This document shows, piece by piece, positions 16,791 to 24,931 of a stretch of 64,000 nt of DNA. The position numbers and the translations under genes are program-made. The DNA is taken from positions 62,001 to 126,000 of the forward strand of contig NZ_VIGW01000002.1 of NCBI RefSeq assembly GCF_007858435.1, read 5' to 3'. The notes below the pieces were generated by a model. That model did no database searches, was not told the origin of the DNA, and saw nothing but the letters and a program-made list of their open reading frames with translations. Position 1 is the stretch's first letter. Each line of letters opens with the position of its first letter. The DNA is from Tsukamurella asaccharolytica. Lineage in GTDB: Bacteria; Actinomycetota; Actinomycetes; Mycobacteriales; Mycobacteriaceae.

Positions 16791-17717
16791 GTGACTTTCA
16801 ACCCGGAGCTGTGGCAGCCGGTCCCCGGATTCGAGGACCTCACCGACATCACGTACCACCGGCACATCACGCAGGGCACCGTCCGCGTGGCTTTCGATCG
16901 GCCGGAGGTGCGCAACGCCTTCCGGCCGCACACCGTCGACGAGCTGTACCGCGCGCTGGACCACGCGCGACGGTCCGCCGATGTGGGCGCGGTCCTGCTC
17001 ACCGGCAACGGCCCCGCGCCCAAGGACGGCGTCTGGTCGTTCTGTTCGGGCGGCGACCAGCGCATTCGCGGTCGCTCCGGGTACCAGTACGCGACGAGCC
17101 ACGACTCCGATGTCGAGGCGGCGACCGCGGACGGCGTCGACGAGGCGCGGGTGAAGGCCGAGGGCGGCCGGCTGCACATTCTGGAGGTGCAGCGCCTCAT
17201 CCGGTTCATGCCGAAGGTGGTGATCGCCCTGGTCAACGGCTGGGCCGCGGGCGGCGGCCACTCGCTACACGTGACCTGCGACCTCACGCTCGCGAGCCGC
17301 GAACACGCCAAGTTCAAGCAGACCGACGCCGACGTGGGCAGCTTCGACGCCGGGTACGGCAGCGCCTACCTCGCCAAGCAGGTGGGCAACAAGTTCGCCC
17401 GCGAGATCTTCTTCCTGGGCGATGTGTACAGCGCCGAGGACATGCACCGCATGGGCGCCGTGAACCGCGTCGTCGACCACGACCAGCTCGAGGACGTCGC
17501 GCTCGAGTGGACCGCCAAGATCCTCGGCAAGAGCCCGCAGGCGCAGCGGATGCTCAAGTACGCCTTCAACCTCCCCGACGACGGACTCGTCGGGCAACAG
17601 CTCTTCGCCGGCGAGGCCACGCGGCTGGCGTACATGACCGACGAGGCCGTCGAGGGCCGCGACTCCTTCCTGGAGAAGCGCGCCCCCGACTGGTCGCCGT
17701 TCCCCTACTACTACTGA
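16791..17717 (+). CDS. menB: 1,4-dihydroxy-2-naphthoyl-CoA synthase
   Basis: MenB, of the crotonase family, closes the second ring of the naphthoquinone by Claisen condensation of o-succinylbenzoyl-CoA. The 308-residue product starts at GTG. It shows the oxyanion-hole segments FCSGGDQRIRGRSGY at about residues 83-97 and VNGWAAGGGHSLHVTCDLT near 147-165, and the conserved FDAGYGSAYLA loop. The C-terminal tail ends in PFPYYY, as in other MenB proteins. The HIT gene follows 6 bases later. Confidence 0.96.
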   Translation: MTFNPELWQPVPGFEDLTDITYHRHITQGTVRVAFDRPEVRNAFRPHTVDELYRALDHARRSADVGAVLLTGNGPAPKDGVWSFCSGGDQRIRGRSGYQYATSHDSDVEAATADGVDEARVKAEGGRLHILEVQRLIRFMPKVVIALVNGWAAGGGHSLHVTCDLTLASREHAKFKQTDADVGSFDAGYGSAYLAKQVGNKFAREIFFLGDVYSAEDMHRMGAVNRVVDHDQLEDVALEWTAKILGKSPQAQRMLKYAFNLPDDGLVGQQLFAGEATRLAYMTDEAVEGRDSFLEKRAPDWSPFPYYY

Positions 17718-17723
17718 GTCATC

Positions 17724-18143
17724 ATGGCGCCGTGCGTGTTCTGCGCCATTGTCGCGGGTGAGGCGCCCGCGGCGGTGGTCTTCGAGACCGACGAGGTGAT
17801 CGCCTTCCTCGACGTCCGCCCCGTCAGCGAGGGCCACACCCTCGTCGTGCCGAAGCGGCACGCGGGGCGCCTCGCCGACCTCCCCGCCGATGACGGCACG
17901 CGGATGTTCGCGCTCGGCCACCGTCTGGCCCGGGCCGCGCAGGAGGGCGGGCTCCGGGCGGACGGGGCGAACCTGGTCCTCAACGACGGCCGGGCCGCCT
18001 TCCAGACCGTCGATCACGTTCACCTGCATGTGATCCCACGCTTCGCGGGCGACCGGCGCGCCCTGCTCGGCAGGTTCCTCCGCCGCCGGCCCCGCACATC
18101 CGACGGCGCCGCCGCCCTCCTCCGCGAGGCGCTGCCGGACTGA
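17724..18143 (+). CDS. HIT-family hydrolase
   Basis: A 139-residue histidine-triad protein; the family hydrolyses or transfers nucleotidyl groups from substrates such as AppppA or adenylated small molecules. The N-terminus CVFCAIVAGEAPA and the triad HVHLHVIPR (residues about 98-106) are intact. It starts 6 bases after menB and is probably co-transcribed. The specific substrate is unknown. Confidence 0.92.
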   Translation: MAPCVFCAIVAGEAPAAVVFETDEVIAFLDVRPVSEGHTLVVPKRHAGRLADLPADDGTRMFALGHRLARAAQEGGLRADGANLVLNDGRAAFQTVDHVHLHVIPRFAGDRRALLGRFLRRRPRTSDGAAALLREALPD

Positions 18144-18174
18144 CGCTCGACGACGCCAGCAGGCCCCAGCACGA

Positions 18175-19314
18175 CTACTCCTCGATCACGCGGAACCGGA
18201 AGGTGGAGCGGCCGAGGGTGAGCTCGTCACCGTCGGACAGGGGGTGCTGGCCGGCGACGCGGCGTTCCCCGACGTAGGTGCCGTTCGACGAGTGCAGGTC
18301 GCGCACGGCGAAGCCGCTGACGGAGCCGGTGATCACGGCGTGCTCACGGGAGACCTTGGTGTCGTCGATACTGATGTCGTTGTCGGGGAGGCGGCCGAGC
18401 CGGACCTCGCCGTGCACCACGTATTCCGTGCCGTCCTCGGCGGTCAGCGTGCCTCGGGGACCGGCCCCGGCGATGGTCACGTCGGTCTCGGTCTTCTCGA
18501 AGGCCCGCCCGTCGCCCGGCTGCGCCGCGGGCCGCGCGGCGGTGAACGCCAGCTGCTCCTGCCGCAGCACCTTGCCCTCCAGCTCGACGAGGGCCGGCGT
18601 CGGATCGGCACCGAGCTCGTCGGCGAGGGTGCGGCGCAGGTCGCGCGCAGCCTCGAGGGCGTCCGCCTGGCGTCCGGAGACGTAGAGCGCGGTGATCAGC
18701 TGCCCCCAGAGGGGCTCCTGCAGCGGATGCTCGGAGACGAGGCGCCGCAGGTCGCCGATGACGGACGCGGCGCGGCCGGCGGCGATCTCCGCGTCGTACA
18801 TCGCGGACTGGACCGCGGCCCGCTCCTCCGCCATGCCGATGGCGAAGGTGTCGGCGAACTGCAGGCCCCGCAGGTCGGCCACGGCGTCGCCGCGGAACTC
18901 GGAGAGCGCGGAGGCGAAGGCCAGCGACGCCTGGTCGTACCGTCCGGCGGCGGCGAGTTCGGCGCCGCGGCGCCGAGCCGCCTCGAACCTCCCGATGTCG
19001 GACTGCTCCGGCTCGAGGTCGAGGCGGTAGGTGGAGCCGGAGGTGACCAACAGGCCGTCGAGGCCCGAACCGGCCCCGGGGCCGCGCAGCGCCTTGCGCA
19101 GCCCGCTGACGAAGACCTGCAGGCTGGCGCGCGCGGAGGCGGGCGGGTTGCCGTCCCACACCTGTTCGCTGAGCGAGTCGACGGTGAGGGCGCGACCGCG
19201 GTTCATCACGAGCAGCGCGAGCACGGAGCGCGGCTTCACCCCCGACACCTCGTTCGGCGCGCCGTCCACGGAAAGCGAGACCTGGCCCAGCACGCGGATA
19301 TCCAAAGACGCCAT
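18175..19314 (-). CDS. EmbR-like transcriptional regulator (winged helix, BTAD, FHA)
   Basis: A 379-residue regulator with three domains in the order seen in M. tuberculosis EmbR. An OmpR-type winged helix occupies about residues 1-95, a bacterial transcriptional activation domain about 98-245, and a forkhead-associated domain about 285-375. In the FHA domain the phosphothreonine-contact residues are present (GRLPDND, SREHAVI, HSSNGTYVGERR). EmbR is phosphorylated by Ser/Thr kinases and activates arabinosyltransferase genes; no emb genes or kinase genes are nearby here, so the target is open. An upstream ATG (19341) is an alternative start. It is divergent from pitA. Confidence 0.85.
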   Translation of the reverse strand: MASLDIRVLGQVSLSVDGAPNEVSGVKPRSVLALLVMNRGRALTVDSLSEQVWDGNPPASARASLQVFVSGLRKALRGPGAGSGLDGLLVTSGSTYRLDLEPEQSDIGRFEAARRRGAELAAAGRYDQASLAFASALSEFRGDAVADLRGLQFADTFAIGMAEERAAVQSAMYDAEIAAGRAASVIGDLRRLVSEHPLQEPLWGQLITALYVSGRQADALEAARDLRRTLADELGADPTPALVELEGKVLRQEQLAFTAARPAAQPGDGRAFEKTETDVTIAGAGPRGTLTAEDGTEYVVHGEVRLGRLPDNDISIDDTKVSREHAVITGSVSGFAVRDLHSSNGTYVGERRVAGQHPLSDGDELTLGRSTFRFRVIEE

Positions 19315-19363
19315 GCGCAGATAGTAGTCACGGCGCGTCATTCGACCCGCAGGGCGCCACTGA

Positions 19364-19397
19364 AACGATATAAAACGGACAAATCCGTGATATCGTT
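19364..19397. promoter_or_regulatory. Nested inverted repeats between EmbR-like gene and pitA
   Basis: AACGATAT (19364-19371) is mirrored exactly by ATATCGTT (19390-19397). Inside lies a second, slightly offset pair ACGGA/TCCGT. The region is strikingly AT-rich for this genome and lies in the 207-bp divergent spacer. It is a candidate operator for the EmbR-like protein or another regulator. Confidence 0.5.
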
Positions 19398-19411
19398 AAG
19401 AGCGCCCTGAA

Positions 19412-19427
19412 TGAACACTGAGTGAAC
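19412..19427. promoter_or_regulatory. PHO-box-like direct repeat upstream of pitA
   Basis: TGAAC occurs at 19412 and 19423, exactly 11 bases apart. Read on the minus strand this is GTTCA-n6-GTTCA, the spacing and core of actinobacterial PhoP/RegX3 boxes. It lies about 95 bases before the phosphate transporter gene. Only two units are clear. Confidence 0.4.
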
Positions 19428-19521
19428 GCTTTCCCGACGCGAGCGAACTTGCAGGTCAGAAGGGTTCCGCACCCGCCTCCGATGTTTGGTGGAACGGGCA
19501 CTTCGGCCGCACTATTTTTCC

Positions 19522-20769
19522 ATGAACAGCGAACTCATCATCCTGCTGTTGGTGATCGTGACGGCCCTCGCCTTCGACTTCACCAACGGCTTCCACGACA
19601 CGGGCAACGCGATGGCGACCTCCATCGCGACCGGTGCCCTCAAGCCCAAGACCGCCGTCACTCTCGCAGCGGTCCTGAACCTGGTGGGCGCCTTCCTCTC
19701 CGTCGAGGTGGCGCTCACCGTCACCAACGCGGTGATCAAGATCCAGAACAAGGACGGCTCACCCAAGACCGAGTTCACGGTGCAGCACGGCCGCGCCCTG
19801 CTGATCATCGTGCTGGCCGGCCTCATCGGCGGCATCATCTGGAACCTGCTGACCTGGCTGCTCGGCCTGCCCAGCTCCAGTTCGCACGCGCTGTTCGGCG
19901 GCCTGATCGGTGCCGCGCTCGCGTCGGGCGCCGGCGTCGTCTGGGTCGGCCAGGGCAAGCTCGACGGTGTCGTCGGCAAGGTGATCATGCCCGCGCTGTT
20001 CGCGCCGATCGTCGCCGGCATCGTCGCCGCCGTCGGCACCTTCCTGATCTTCCGGATCGTCGCCGGCGTCGCCGCGCGGTTCACCGAGGAGGGCTTCCGC
20101 TGGGGCCAGATCGGTACCGCCTCGCTCGTCTCGCTGGCGCACGGCACCAACGACGCGCAGAAGACGATGGGCGTCATCACCCTCGCGCTCCTCGCGTACA
20201 GCGCGTCCACTCCCGACTCGACGGGCCTGTTCGCCTGGCACGACACCCAGGGCGTGCCGTTCTGGGTCAAGGTCGCGTGTGCCGTGGCGATCGCCCTCGG
20301 CACCTACCTCGGCGGCTGGCGCATCATCCGCACCCTCGGCAAGGGCCTGATCGAGATCAGCTCGCCGCAGGGTATGGCCGCCGAGGCTTCGTCGGCCACG
20401 ATCATCCTGGCCTCCAGCCACCTCGGCTTCGCGCTCTCCACCACGCACGTCGCCACCGGCTCGATCCTCGGCTCGGGCGTCGGCAAGCCGGGCGCCAAGG
20501 TGCGGTGGAACGTCGCCGGCCGCATGGTCGCCGCGTGGGTCATCACCCTTCCCGCTGCCGCCGTCGTGGGCGCGATCACGTGGGTGGTCGCCGCCAAGAT
20601 CCCGACGCTGGCCGGCCCGCTGGTCGCCTTCGCGATCCTGGTCGCGCTCTCGGGCTACATGTACTGGCGCGCGCAGCAGCAGAAGGTCGACTCCAACAAC
20701 GTCAACGCCGACTGGGACGACGAGAACAACTCCGTCGTGCCCGCCGATCAGAAGATTGCGAAGGTCTAA
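19522..20769 (+). CDS. pitA: Low-affinity inorganic phosphate transporter PitA
   Basis: The product is a 415-residue Pit-family symporter that moves metal phosphate with protons across the plasma membrane. It has around ten transmembrane helices and the two family repeats, with signatures FDFTNGFHDTGNAMATSIATG near the N-terminus and SLAHGTNDAQKTMGVIT in the middle. ATG 19522 starts directly at the first helix; no good ribosome site is visible. It heads a four-gene series that matches pitA-Rv0544c-Rv0543c-menE of M. tuberculosis. The divergent spacer has a PHO-box-like repeat. Confidence 0.93.
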   Translation: MNSELIILLLVIVTALAFDFTNGFHDTGNAMATSIATGALKPKTAVTLAAVLNLVGAFLSVEVALTVTNAVIKIQNKDGSPKTEFTVQHGRALLIIVLAGLIGGIIWNLLTWLLGLPSSSSHALFGGLIGAALASGAGVVWVGQGKLDGVVGKVIMPALFAPIVAGIVAAVGTFLIFRIVAGVAARFTEEGFRWGQIGTASLVSLAHGTNDAQKTMGVITLALLAYSASTPDSTGLFAWHDTQGVPFWVKVACAVAIALGTYLGGWRIIRTLGKGLIEISSPQGMAAEASSATIILASSHLGFALSTTHVATGSILGSGVGKPGAKVRWNVAGRMVAAWVITLPAAAVVGAITWVVAAKIPTLAGPLVAFAILVALSGYMYWRAQQQKVDSNNVNADWDDENNSVVPADQKIAKV

Positions 20770-20772
20770 GAC

Positions 20773-21075
20773 ATGGAAACCCTTTCCCTCGCCCTCGATG
20801 CGGTCTGGAGGGTCCTCCTCGTGGGCCTTCTCCTCGGCGCCGGCCTGCCCGCCCTGTTCGCCGTCGGCGTCCGCGGACTCGCGATCGGTAACGGTCACGA
20901 ACGGGAGGACGGCACCGTCCACCAGCCGAACCCGCTCGGCAACGTGCTCGCCATCGTCGCCTTCGTCGTCGTCGTCGCCGCCGTGCTCCTCGGCATCGCG
21001 ATGATCGTCGCGTCGGGCTTCAAGTACGAGCTCACTTTCGACAACATCTACCCGTGGTTCGAGAAGAAGGCGTAG
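20773..21075 (+). CDS. Small membrane protein (Rv0544c-like)
   Basis: A 100-residue protein with two transmembrane helices (about residues 11-35 and 56-82) joined by a polar linker (GNGHEREDGTVHQPNPLG). It starts 3 bases after pitA ends and always accompanies pitA in related genomes, so it may assist phosphate uptake. That role is inference; no domain is recognised. Confidence 0.82.
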   Translation: METLSLALDAVWRVLLVGLLLGAGLPALFAVGVRGLAIGNGHEREDGTVHQPNPLGNVLAIVAFVVVVAAVLLGIAMIVASGFKYELTFDNIYPWFEKKA

Positions 21076-21082
21076 GCCCCCG

Positions 21083-21397
21083 ATGACCACCGAGAACACC
21101 CAGGACAGCAACGTCCTCGTCCAGGTCCTCGACTGGCTCCGCGCCGGCTATCCCGAGGGCGTTCCGCCGAAGGACTACTTCCCCCTGCTCGCGCTGCTCA
21201 AGAAGCAGCTGTCGGAGACCGAGGTCGACGCGGTGATCGGCCGCATCCTCGCCCAGCGTCCCGACGAGGTCCACAAGGACGAGATCGAGGCGGCGATCAC
21301 CAAGGTGACGCAGGCTGAGCCGAGCGACGAGGATCTGCGCAACGTCGCGAGCAAGCTCGCCGCGGGCGGCTGGCCGCTCACCGGCTTCGCCCGCTGA
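21083..21397 (+). CDS. DUF3349 protein, first copy
   Basis: A 104-residue soluble helical protein of the DUF3349 family, function unknown. The N-terminal VLDWLRAGYPEGVPPKDYFPLLALL segment is shared with the second copy at 21547. It follows the small membrane-protein gene by 7 bases. A strong hairpin follows at 21442-21473. It corresponds to Rv0543c. Confidence 0.85.
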   Translation: MTTENTQDSNVLVQVLDWLRAGYPEGVPPKDYFPLLALLKKQLSETEVDAVIGRILAQRPDEVHKDEIEAAITKVTQAEPSDEDLRNVASKLAAGGWPLTGFAR

Positions 21398-21441
21398 CCC
21401 GCGAGCGCTCAGCCGTCGCTCCACAGCGCCGCACGCGGTCC

Positions 21442-21473
21442 GGCCCCCTATCCTGGAACACAGATAGGGGGCC
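21442..21473 (+). terminator. Hairpin terminator after the pitA operon
   Basis: GGCCCCCTATC pairs exactly with GATAGGGGGCC across a 10-base loop, followed by GTTCCGTTT. It ends the pitA transcript before the second DUF3349 gene and menE. Confidence 0.65.
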
Positions 21474-21546
21474 GTTCCGTTTCGGTGTCCGCATCGACGG
21501 CACAACCGCGCCCGTAGGGCGCATCCCGCACCGGAGGTGGGTCTTC

Positions 21547-21906
21547 ATGAGTTCGAGGTCGAGTCCGGGCTTCCTGGCCAGGATCATCGATTGGCTGCGC
21601 GCCGGGTATCCCGACGGCGTACCCGGCACCGACTACCAGCCGCTCCTCGCGCTGCTCGACCGGCAGCTGACGAAGGAGGAGCTGCGGGAGGTCACCCGCG
21701 AGCTGATCGACGACGTGAACCTCTCCCCGGAGGGAGTCGAACCCATCACCCGCGTCGACGCAGGCGTCGCCATCAGCGGCCACACCCACGAGATGCCGCT
21801 CGAGAAGGACATCCTGCGCGTCCGCGAGCGCCTCGAGCGCAAGGGCTGGCCCTTCGACGACGCCCCGCTCAACCCGGACGGATGCCCCAGGTCCGAGGGC
21901 GAGTGA
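21547..21906 (+). CDS. DUF3349 protein, second copy
   Basis: A 119-residue paralogue of the product at 21083-21397. The first 35 residues align closely (IIDWLRAGYPDGVPGTDY, PLLALLDRQL). The middle differs and carries an insert around residues 60-85. A GGAGG ribosome site precedes the ATG. Its TGA stop overlaps the GTG start of menE, so it is translationally coupled to menE rather than to pitA. Function unknown. Confidence 0.85.
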   Translation: MSSRSSPGFLARIIDWLRAGYPDGVPGTDYQPLLALLDRQLTKEELREVTRELIDDVNLSPEGVEPITRVDAGVAISGHTHEMPLEKDILRVRERLERKGWPFDDAPLNPDGCPRSEGE

Positions 21907-23051
21907 ACCTCGAACCGCTGCCGATCGACACCGTCGAATCCGCCCTGCCACAGCTCTCGGCCCTGCTCGAGGGCGCGGCGCCCCCGTGGCTGCCCGTGCC
22001 CGCGCACGACCCGCGCGAGGCCGAGCGGCTCACCGGCGCGCTCGCCGCGGGCAGCCCGATCGACGAGCGCGCGGCCCTCGTGGTCGCCACGTCCGGCACG
22101 ACGGGCACCCCCAAGGGGGCGATGCTCACCCGCGCGGCCCTGGTCGCCAGCGCCGCGGGCACGCACGCGCGGCTCGGCGGGCCGGGGCAGTGGCTGCTCG
22201 CGATGCCGCCGTACCACGTCGCCGGGGTCCAGGTGATGCTGCGCTCCCTCGCCGCGGGCCACGCGCCCGCGCAGGTCGACGTGCGCGCCGGCTTCGACCC
22301 CACCGCCCTCGCCGGGGCCCACGCGCGCATGACCGCGGACCGTCGGTACGTCTCCCTCGTCCCGACCCAGCTGGTCAAGGTCCTCGCCGATCCCGCCGCG
22401 ACGGAGGCCCTCGCGCGCTTCGACGGGGTGCTCATCGGCGGTGCCGCGTGTCCCGCCCCGGTCCGCGAGGCGGCGCTCGCCGCCGGTATCCGCATGGTCC
22501 GCACGTACGGGATGAGCGAGACCGCCGGCGGGTGCGTGTACGACGGTGCGCCCCTCCCGGGCGTTCGGATCCGCCTCGACGGCCCGCAGTCGCGCGTCGT
22601 TCTCGGCGGCCCGACGGTGGCCCTCGGCTACCGCAACCTGCCCGAGCACCCCGCCTTCGCCGAACCCGGGTGGTTCCGCACCGACGACGCGGGGACGCTC
22701 ACGGACGGCGTTCTCACCGTTACCGGCCGGCTCGACGAGGCCATCTCGACCGGCGGACTGACGGTGCTCCCCCAGGTGGTGGAGGAGGTGCTCGCGCGGG
22801 TGCCCGGCGTGTCCGAGGTCGCCGTGTTCGCCCAGCCCGATCCGCGGCTCGGGCAGCGGGTGGCCGCGGCGGTCGTGCCTGCGCAGGGCGCGGAGGTCAC
22901 CGTCGAGCTGCTACGGGCGGCCGTCGAAGCCGAACTGGACCGAACGGCGGCCCCGCGCGCGCTGTACCTCGTCGACGAGCTGCCCCGGCGCGGACCGGGG
23001 AAGATCGACCGCGGGGCGCTAGCGGCGCAGATCACAAATATTCACGGCTGA
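21903..23051 (+). CDS. menE: o-succinylbenzoate-CoA ligase
   Basis: MenE, an acyl-adenylate-forming enzyme, activates o-succinylbenzoate to its CoA thioester, the substrate of MenB. The 382-residue product is short for the superfamily, as is usual for actinobacterial MenE. It has the P-loop VATSGTTGTPKGAML at about residues 62-76, YGMSETAGG near 203, RTDDAGTL and the C-terminal adenylation Lys in RGPGKIDRGAL. The GTG start overlaps the preceding stop (GTGA). Confidence 0.94.
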   Translation: MNLEPLPIDTVESALPQLSALLEGAAPPWLPVPAHDPREAERLTGALAAGSPIDERAALVVATSGTTGTPKGAMLTRAALVASAAGTHARLGGPGQWLLAMPPYHVAGVQVMLRSLAAGHAPAQVDVRAGFDPTALAGAHARMTADRRYVSLVPTQLVKVLADPAATEALARFDGVLIGGAACPAPVREAALAAGIRMVRTYGMSETAGGCVYDGAPLPGVRIRLDGPQSRVVLGGPTVALGYRNLPEHPAFAEPGWFRTDDAGTLTDGVLTVTGRLDEAISTGGLTVLPQVVEEVLARVPGVSEVAVFAQPDPRLGQRVAAAVVPAQGAEVTVELLRAAVEAELDRTAAPRALYLVDELPRRGPGKIDRGALAAQITNIHG

Positions 23052-23068
23052 AGGAATAGCGGCTAAAG

Positions 23069-23082
23069 TTACCGCCCAGTAA
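23069..23082. promoter_or_regulatory. TTAC-N6-GTAA inverted repeat upstream of acyl-CoA dehydrogenase gene
   Basis: TTAC (23069-23072) and GTAA (23079-23082) are mirrored across six bases, 36 bases before the GTG start. Such short AT-rich repeats are typical binding sites of TetR-type fatty-acid regulators. No regulator gene is adjacent. Confidence 0.35.
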
Positions 23083-23117
23083 GATCACTCCGCAGAATCA
23101 GCCCCGATCGGAGAATC

Positions 23118-24911
23118 GTGAAGCAGAACATCGCAGCGCAGACCCCGCTGCTCAACCCCCGCGACGTCGACTTCCTGCTCTACGAGTGGCTGCACGCGGA
23201 GGACCTCACCAAGCGCGAACCCTTCTCGGATCATTCGAAGGAGACCTTCGACGCCGCGCTCGATCTCGCGGCCGACATCGCGGTGCAGAAGCTGTCGAAC
23301 CACTACAAGGACGCCGACGCGAACGAGCCGACGATCCAGCCCGACGGCACCGCGAAGACCCTCCCCGCGACCAAGGCCGGGCTCGACGCGATCGCCGCAT
23401 CGGGCCTGACCTTCGGCGAACTCCCCGCCGAGGAGGGCGGCATCGGCCTGCCCTCGCTGATCAGCAAGGCCGCCTTCGCGTGGATGCAGGCCGCCAACGT
23501 TTCGACCACCGTCTATTCGGGCCTCACCCTGGGCAACGGCAACGTCATCCGCTCGTTCGGCACCGACGAGCAGAAGCGCCTGTTCCTCGAGCCGATGATC
23601 GAGGGCCGGTTCACGGGGACCATGTGCCTCTCCGAACCCGACGCCGGCTCCGCGCTCGCCGACATCACCGCCAAGGCCGAGCCCCGCGAGGACGGCAGCT
23701 ACGCCATCACCGGCACCAAGATGTGGATCACCGGCGGCGACCACGAGATGAGCGAGAACATCGTCCACCTCGTGCTCGCGAAGGTCCCGGGCGCGCCGAA
23801 CGGGGTCAAGGGCATCTCGCTCTTCATCGTCCCGAAGTACCTGGTGAACGACGATCAGTCGGTCGGCGAGCGCAACGCCGTCACCCTGGTGAGTCTGAAC
23901 CACAAGATGGGCAACAAGGGCACCACCAACTGCCTACTCTCGCTCGACGGCGCCACCGGATACCTGGTGGGCGAGGAGAACCGCGGCCTGGTGCAGATGT
24001 TCCAGATGATGAACGAGGCGCGCGTCGCCGTGGGCCTGGCGTCGTCGGCGATCGGCTACACCGGCTACCTCCAGTCGCTCGAGTATGCGAAGACCCGCGT
24101 GCAGGGCCGGCCCGTGACCGCCCCGACGGGGCCGCAGGTGCCGATCATCGAGCACCCCGACGTGCGCCGCATGCTGCTCGCGCAGAAGAGTTACGTCGAG
24201 GGCGGCCTGGCCCTCGCGCTGTTCGGGGCGCGCCTGGTGGACGACGCCGAGACCGCCGACTCCGAGGAGGAGCGGACCGCCGCCGGGCAGCTGCTCGACT
24301 TCCTCACCCCGATCATCAAGAGCTGGCCCAGCGAATGGGCCACCAAGGCCAACGATTTCGCGATCCAGATCCACGGCGGCTACGGCTACACGCGCGAGTT
24401 CAACGTCGAGCAGCTGTACCGGGACAACCGGCTCAACGCGATCCACGAGGGCGCCAAGGCGATCCACGGCCTTGATCTGCTCGGTCGCAAGGTGCCGCAG
24501 CACGGCGGCGCCGCGTTCGGTGCGCTCCTCGGCCGGATCGAGGCGACGGCCGCCCGCGCCGACAAGGTCGAGGAGCTAGCGCCGCACGCCGCCGCACTGC
24601 GGACGGCCGCGCAGCGCGCCGTCGAGGTCACGATGGCGCTGGGCGGCACCGGCGACCCGGCGCTGTCGCTGGCGAATGCGACGTCGTACCTCGACGGCCT
24701 CGGGCACGTCGTGGTGGCGTGGCTGTGGCTGGACCAGGCCCTCGCGACGTACGCCGAGGACGGCACCGCGCGAGAAGATGCGTTCTACCGCGGCAAGCGG
24801 GCCGCCACGCAGTACTTCTTCGTGTACGAACTGCCGAAGGCGCACACGGAGTTCGACCTGCTGGCCACGCTCGACCGCACCACGCTCGACCTGGACACCT
24901 CAGTCCTGTAG
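23118..24911 (+). CDS. Acyl-CoA dehydrogenase (FadE5-like)
   Basis: A 597-residue flavoenzyme that would introduce the trans-2 double bond in acyl-CoA at the first step of beta-oxidation. It has the long-form architecture: N-terminal helical extension, helical domain, beta-domain with CLSEPDAGSALADI and MWITGGDHE, helical domain with IQIHGGYGYTREF, and a C-terminal extension. The catalytic Glu is expected in AIHEGAKAIHGLD. The form is like M. tuberculosis FadE5. It starts at GTG with a TTAC-N6-GTAA repeat upstream. Substrate range cannot be read from sequence. Confidence 0.9.
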   Translation: MKQNIAAQTPLLNPRDVDFLLYEWLHAEDLTKREPFSDHSKETFDAALDLAADIAVQKLSNHYKDADANEPTIQPDGTAKTLPATKAGLDAIAASGLTFGELPAEEGGIGLPSLISKAAFAWMQAANVSTTVYSGLTLGNGNVIRSFGTDEQKRLFLEPMIEGRFTGTMCLSEPDAGSALADITAKAEPREDGSYAITGTKMWITGGDHEMSENIVHLVLAKVPGAPNGVKGISLFIVPKYLVNDDQSVGERNAVTLVSLNHKMGNKGTTNCLLSLDGATGYLVGEENRGLVQMFQMMNEARVAVGLASSAIGYTGYLQSLEYAKTRVQGRPVTAPTGPQVPIIEHPDVRRMLLAQKSYVEGGLALALFGARLVDDAETADSEEERTAAGQLLDFLTPIIKSWPSEWATKANDFAIQIHGGYGYTREFNVEQLYRDNRLNAIHEGAKAIHGLDLLGRKVPQHGGAAFGALLGRIEATAARADKVEELAPHAAALRTAAQRAVEVTMALGGTGDPALSLANATSYLDGLGHVVVAWLWLDQALATYAEDGTAREDAFYRGKRAATQYFFVYELPKAHTEFDLLATLDRTTLDLDTSVL

Positions 24912-24931
24912 CGACTGCATAGGCTGGGCGC

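Noticed and set aside
16767-17261. N-terminal extension of menC upstream of 16766.
   Set aside because: The frame stays open only because it is antisense to menB; homology and length support the start at GTG 16766.
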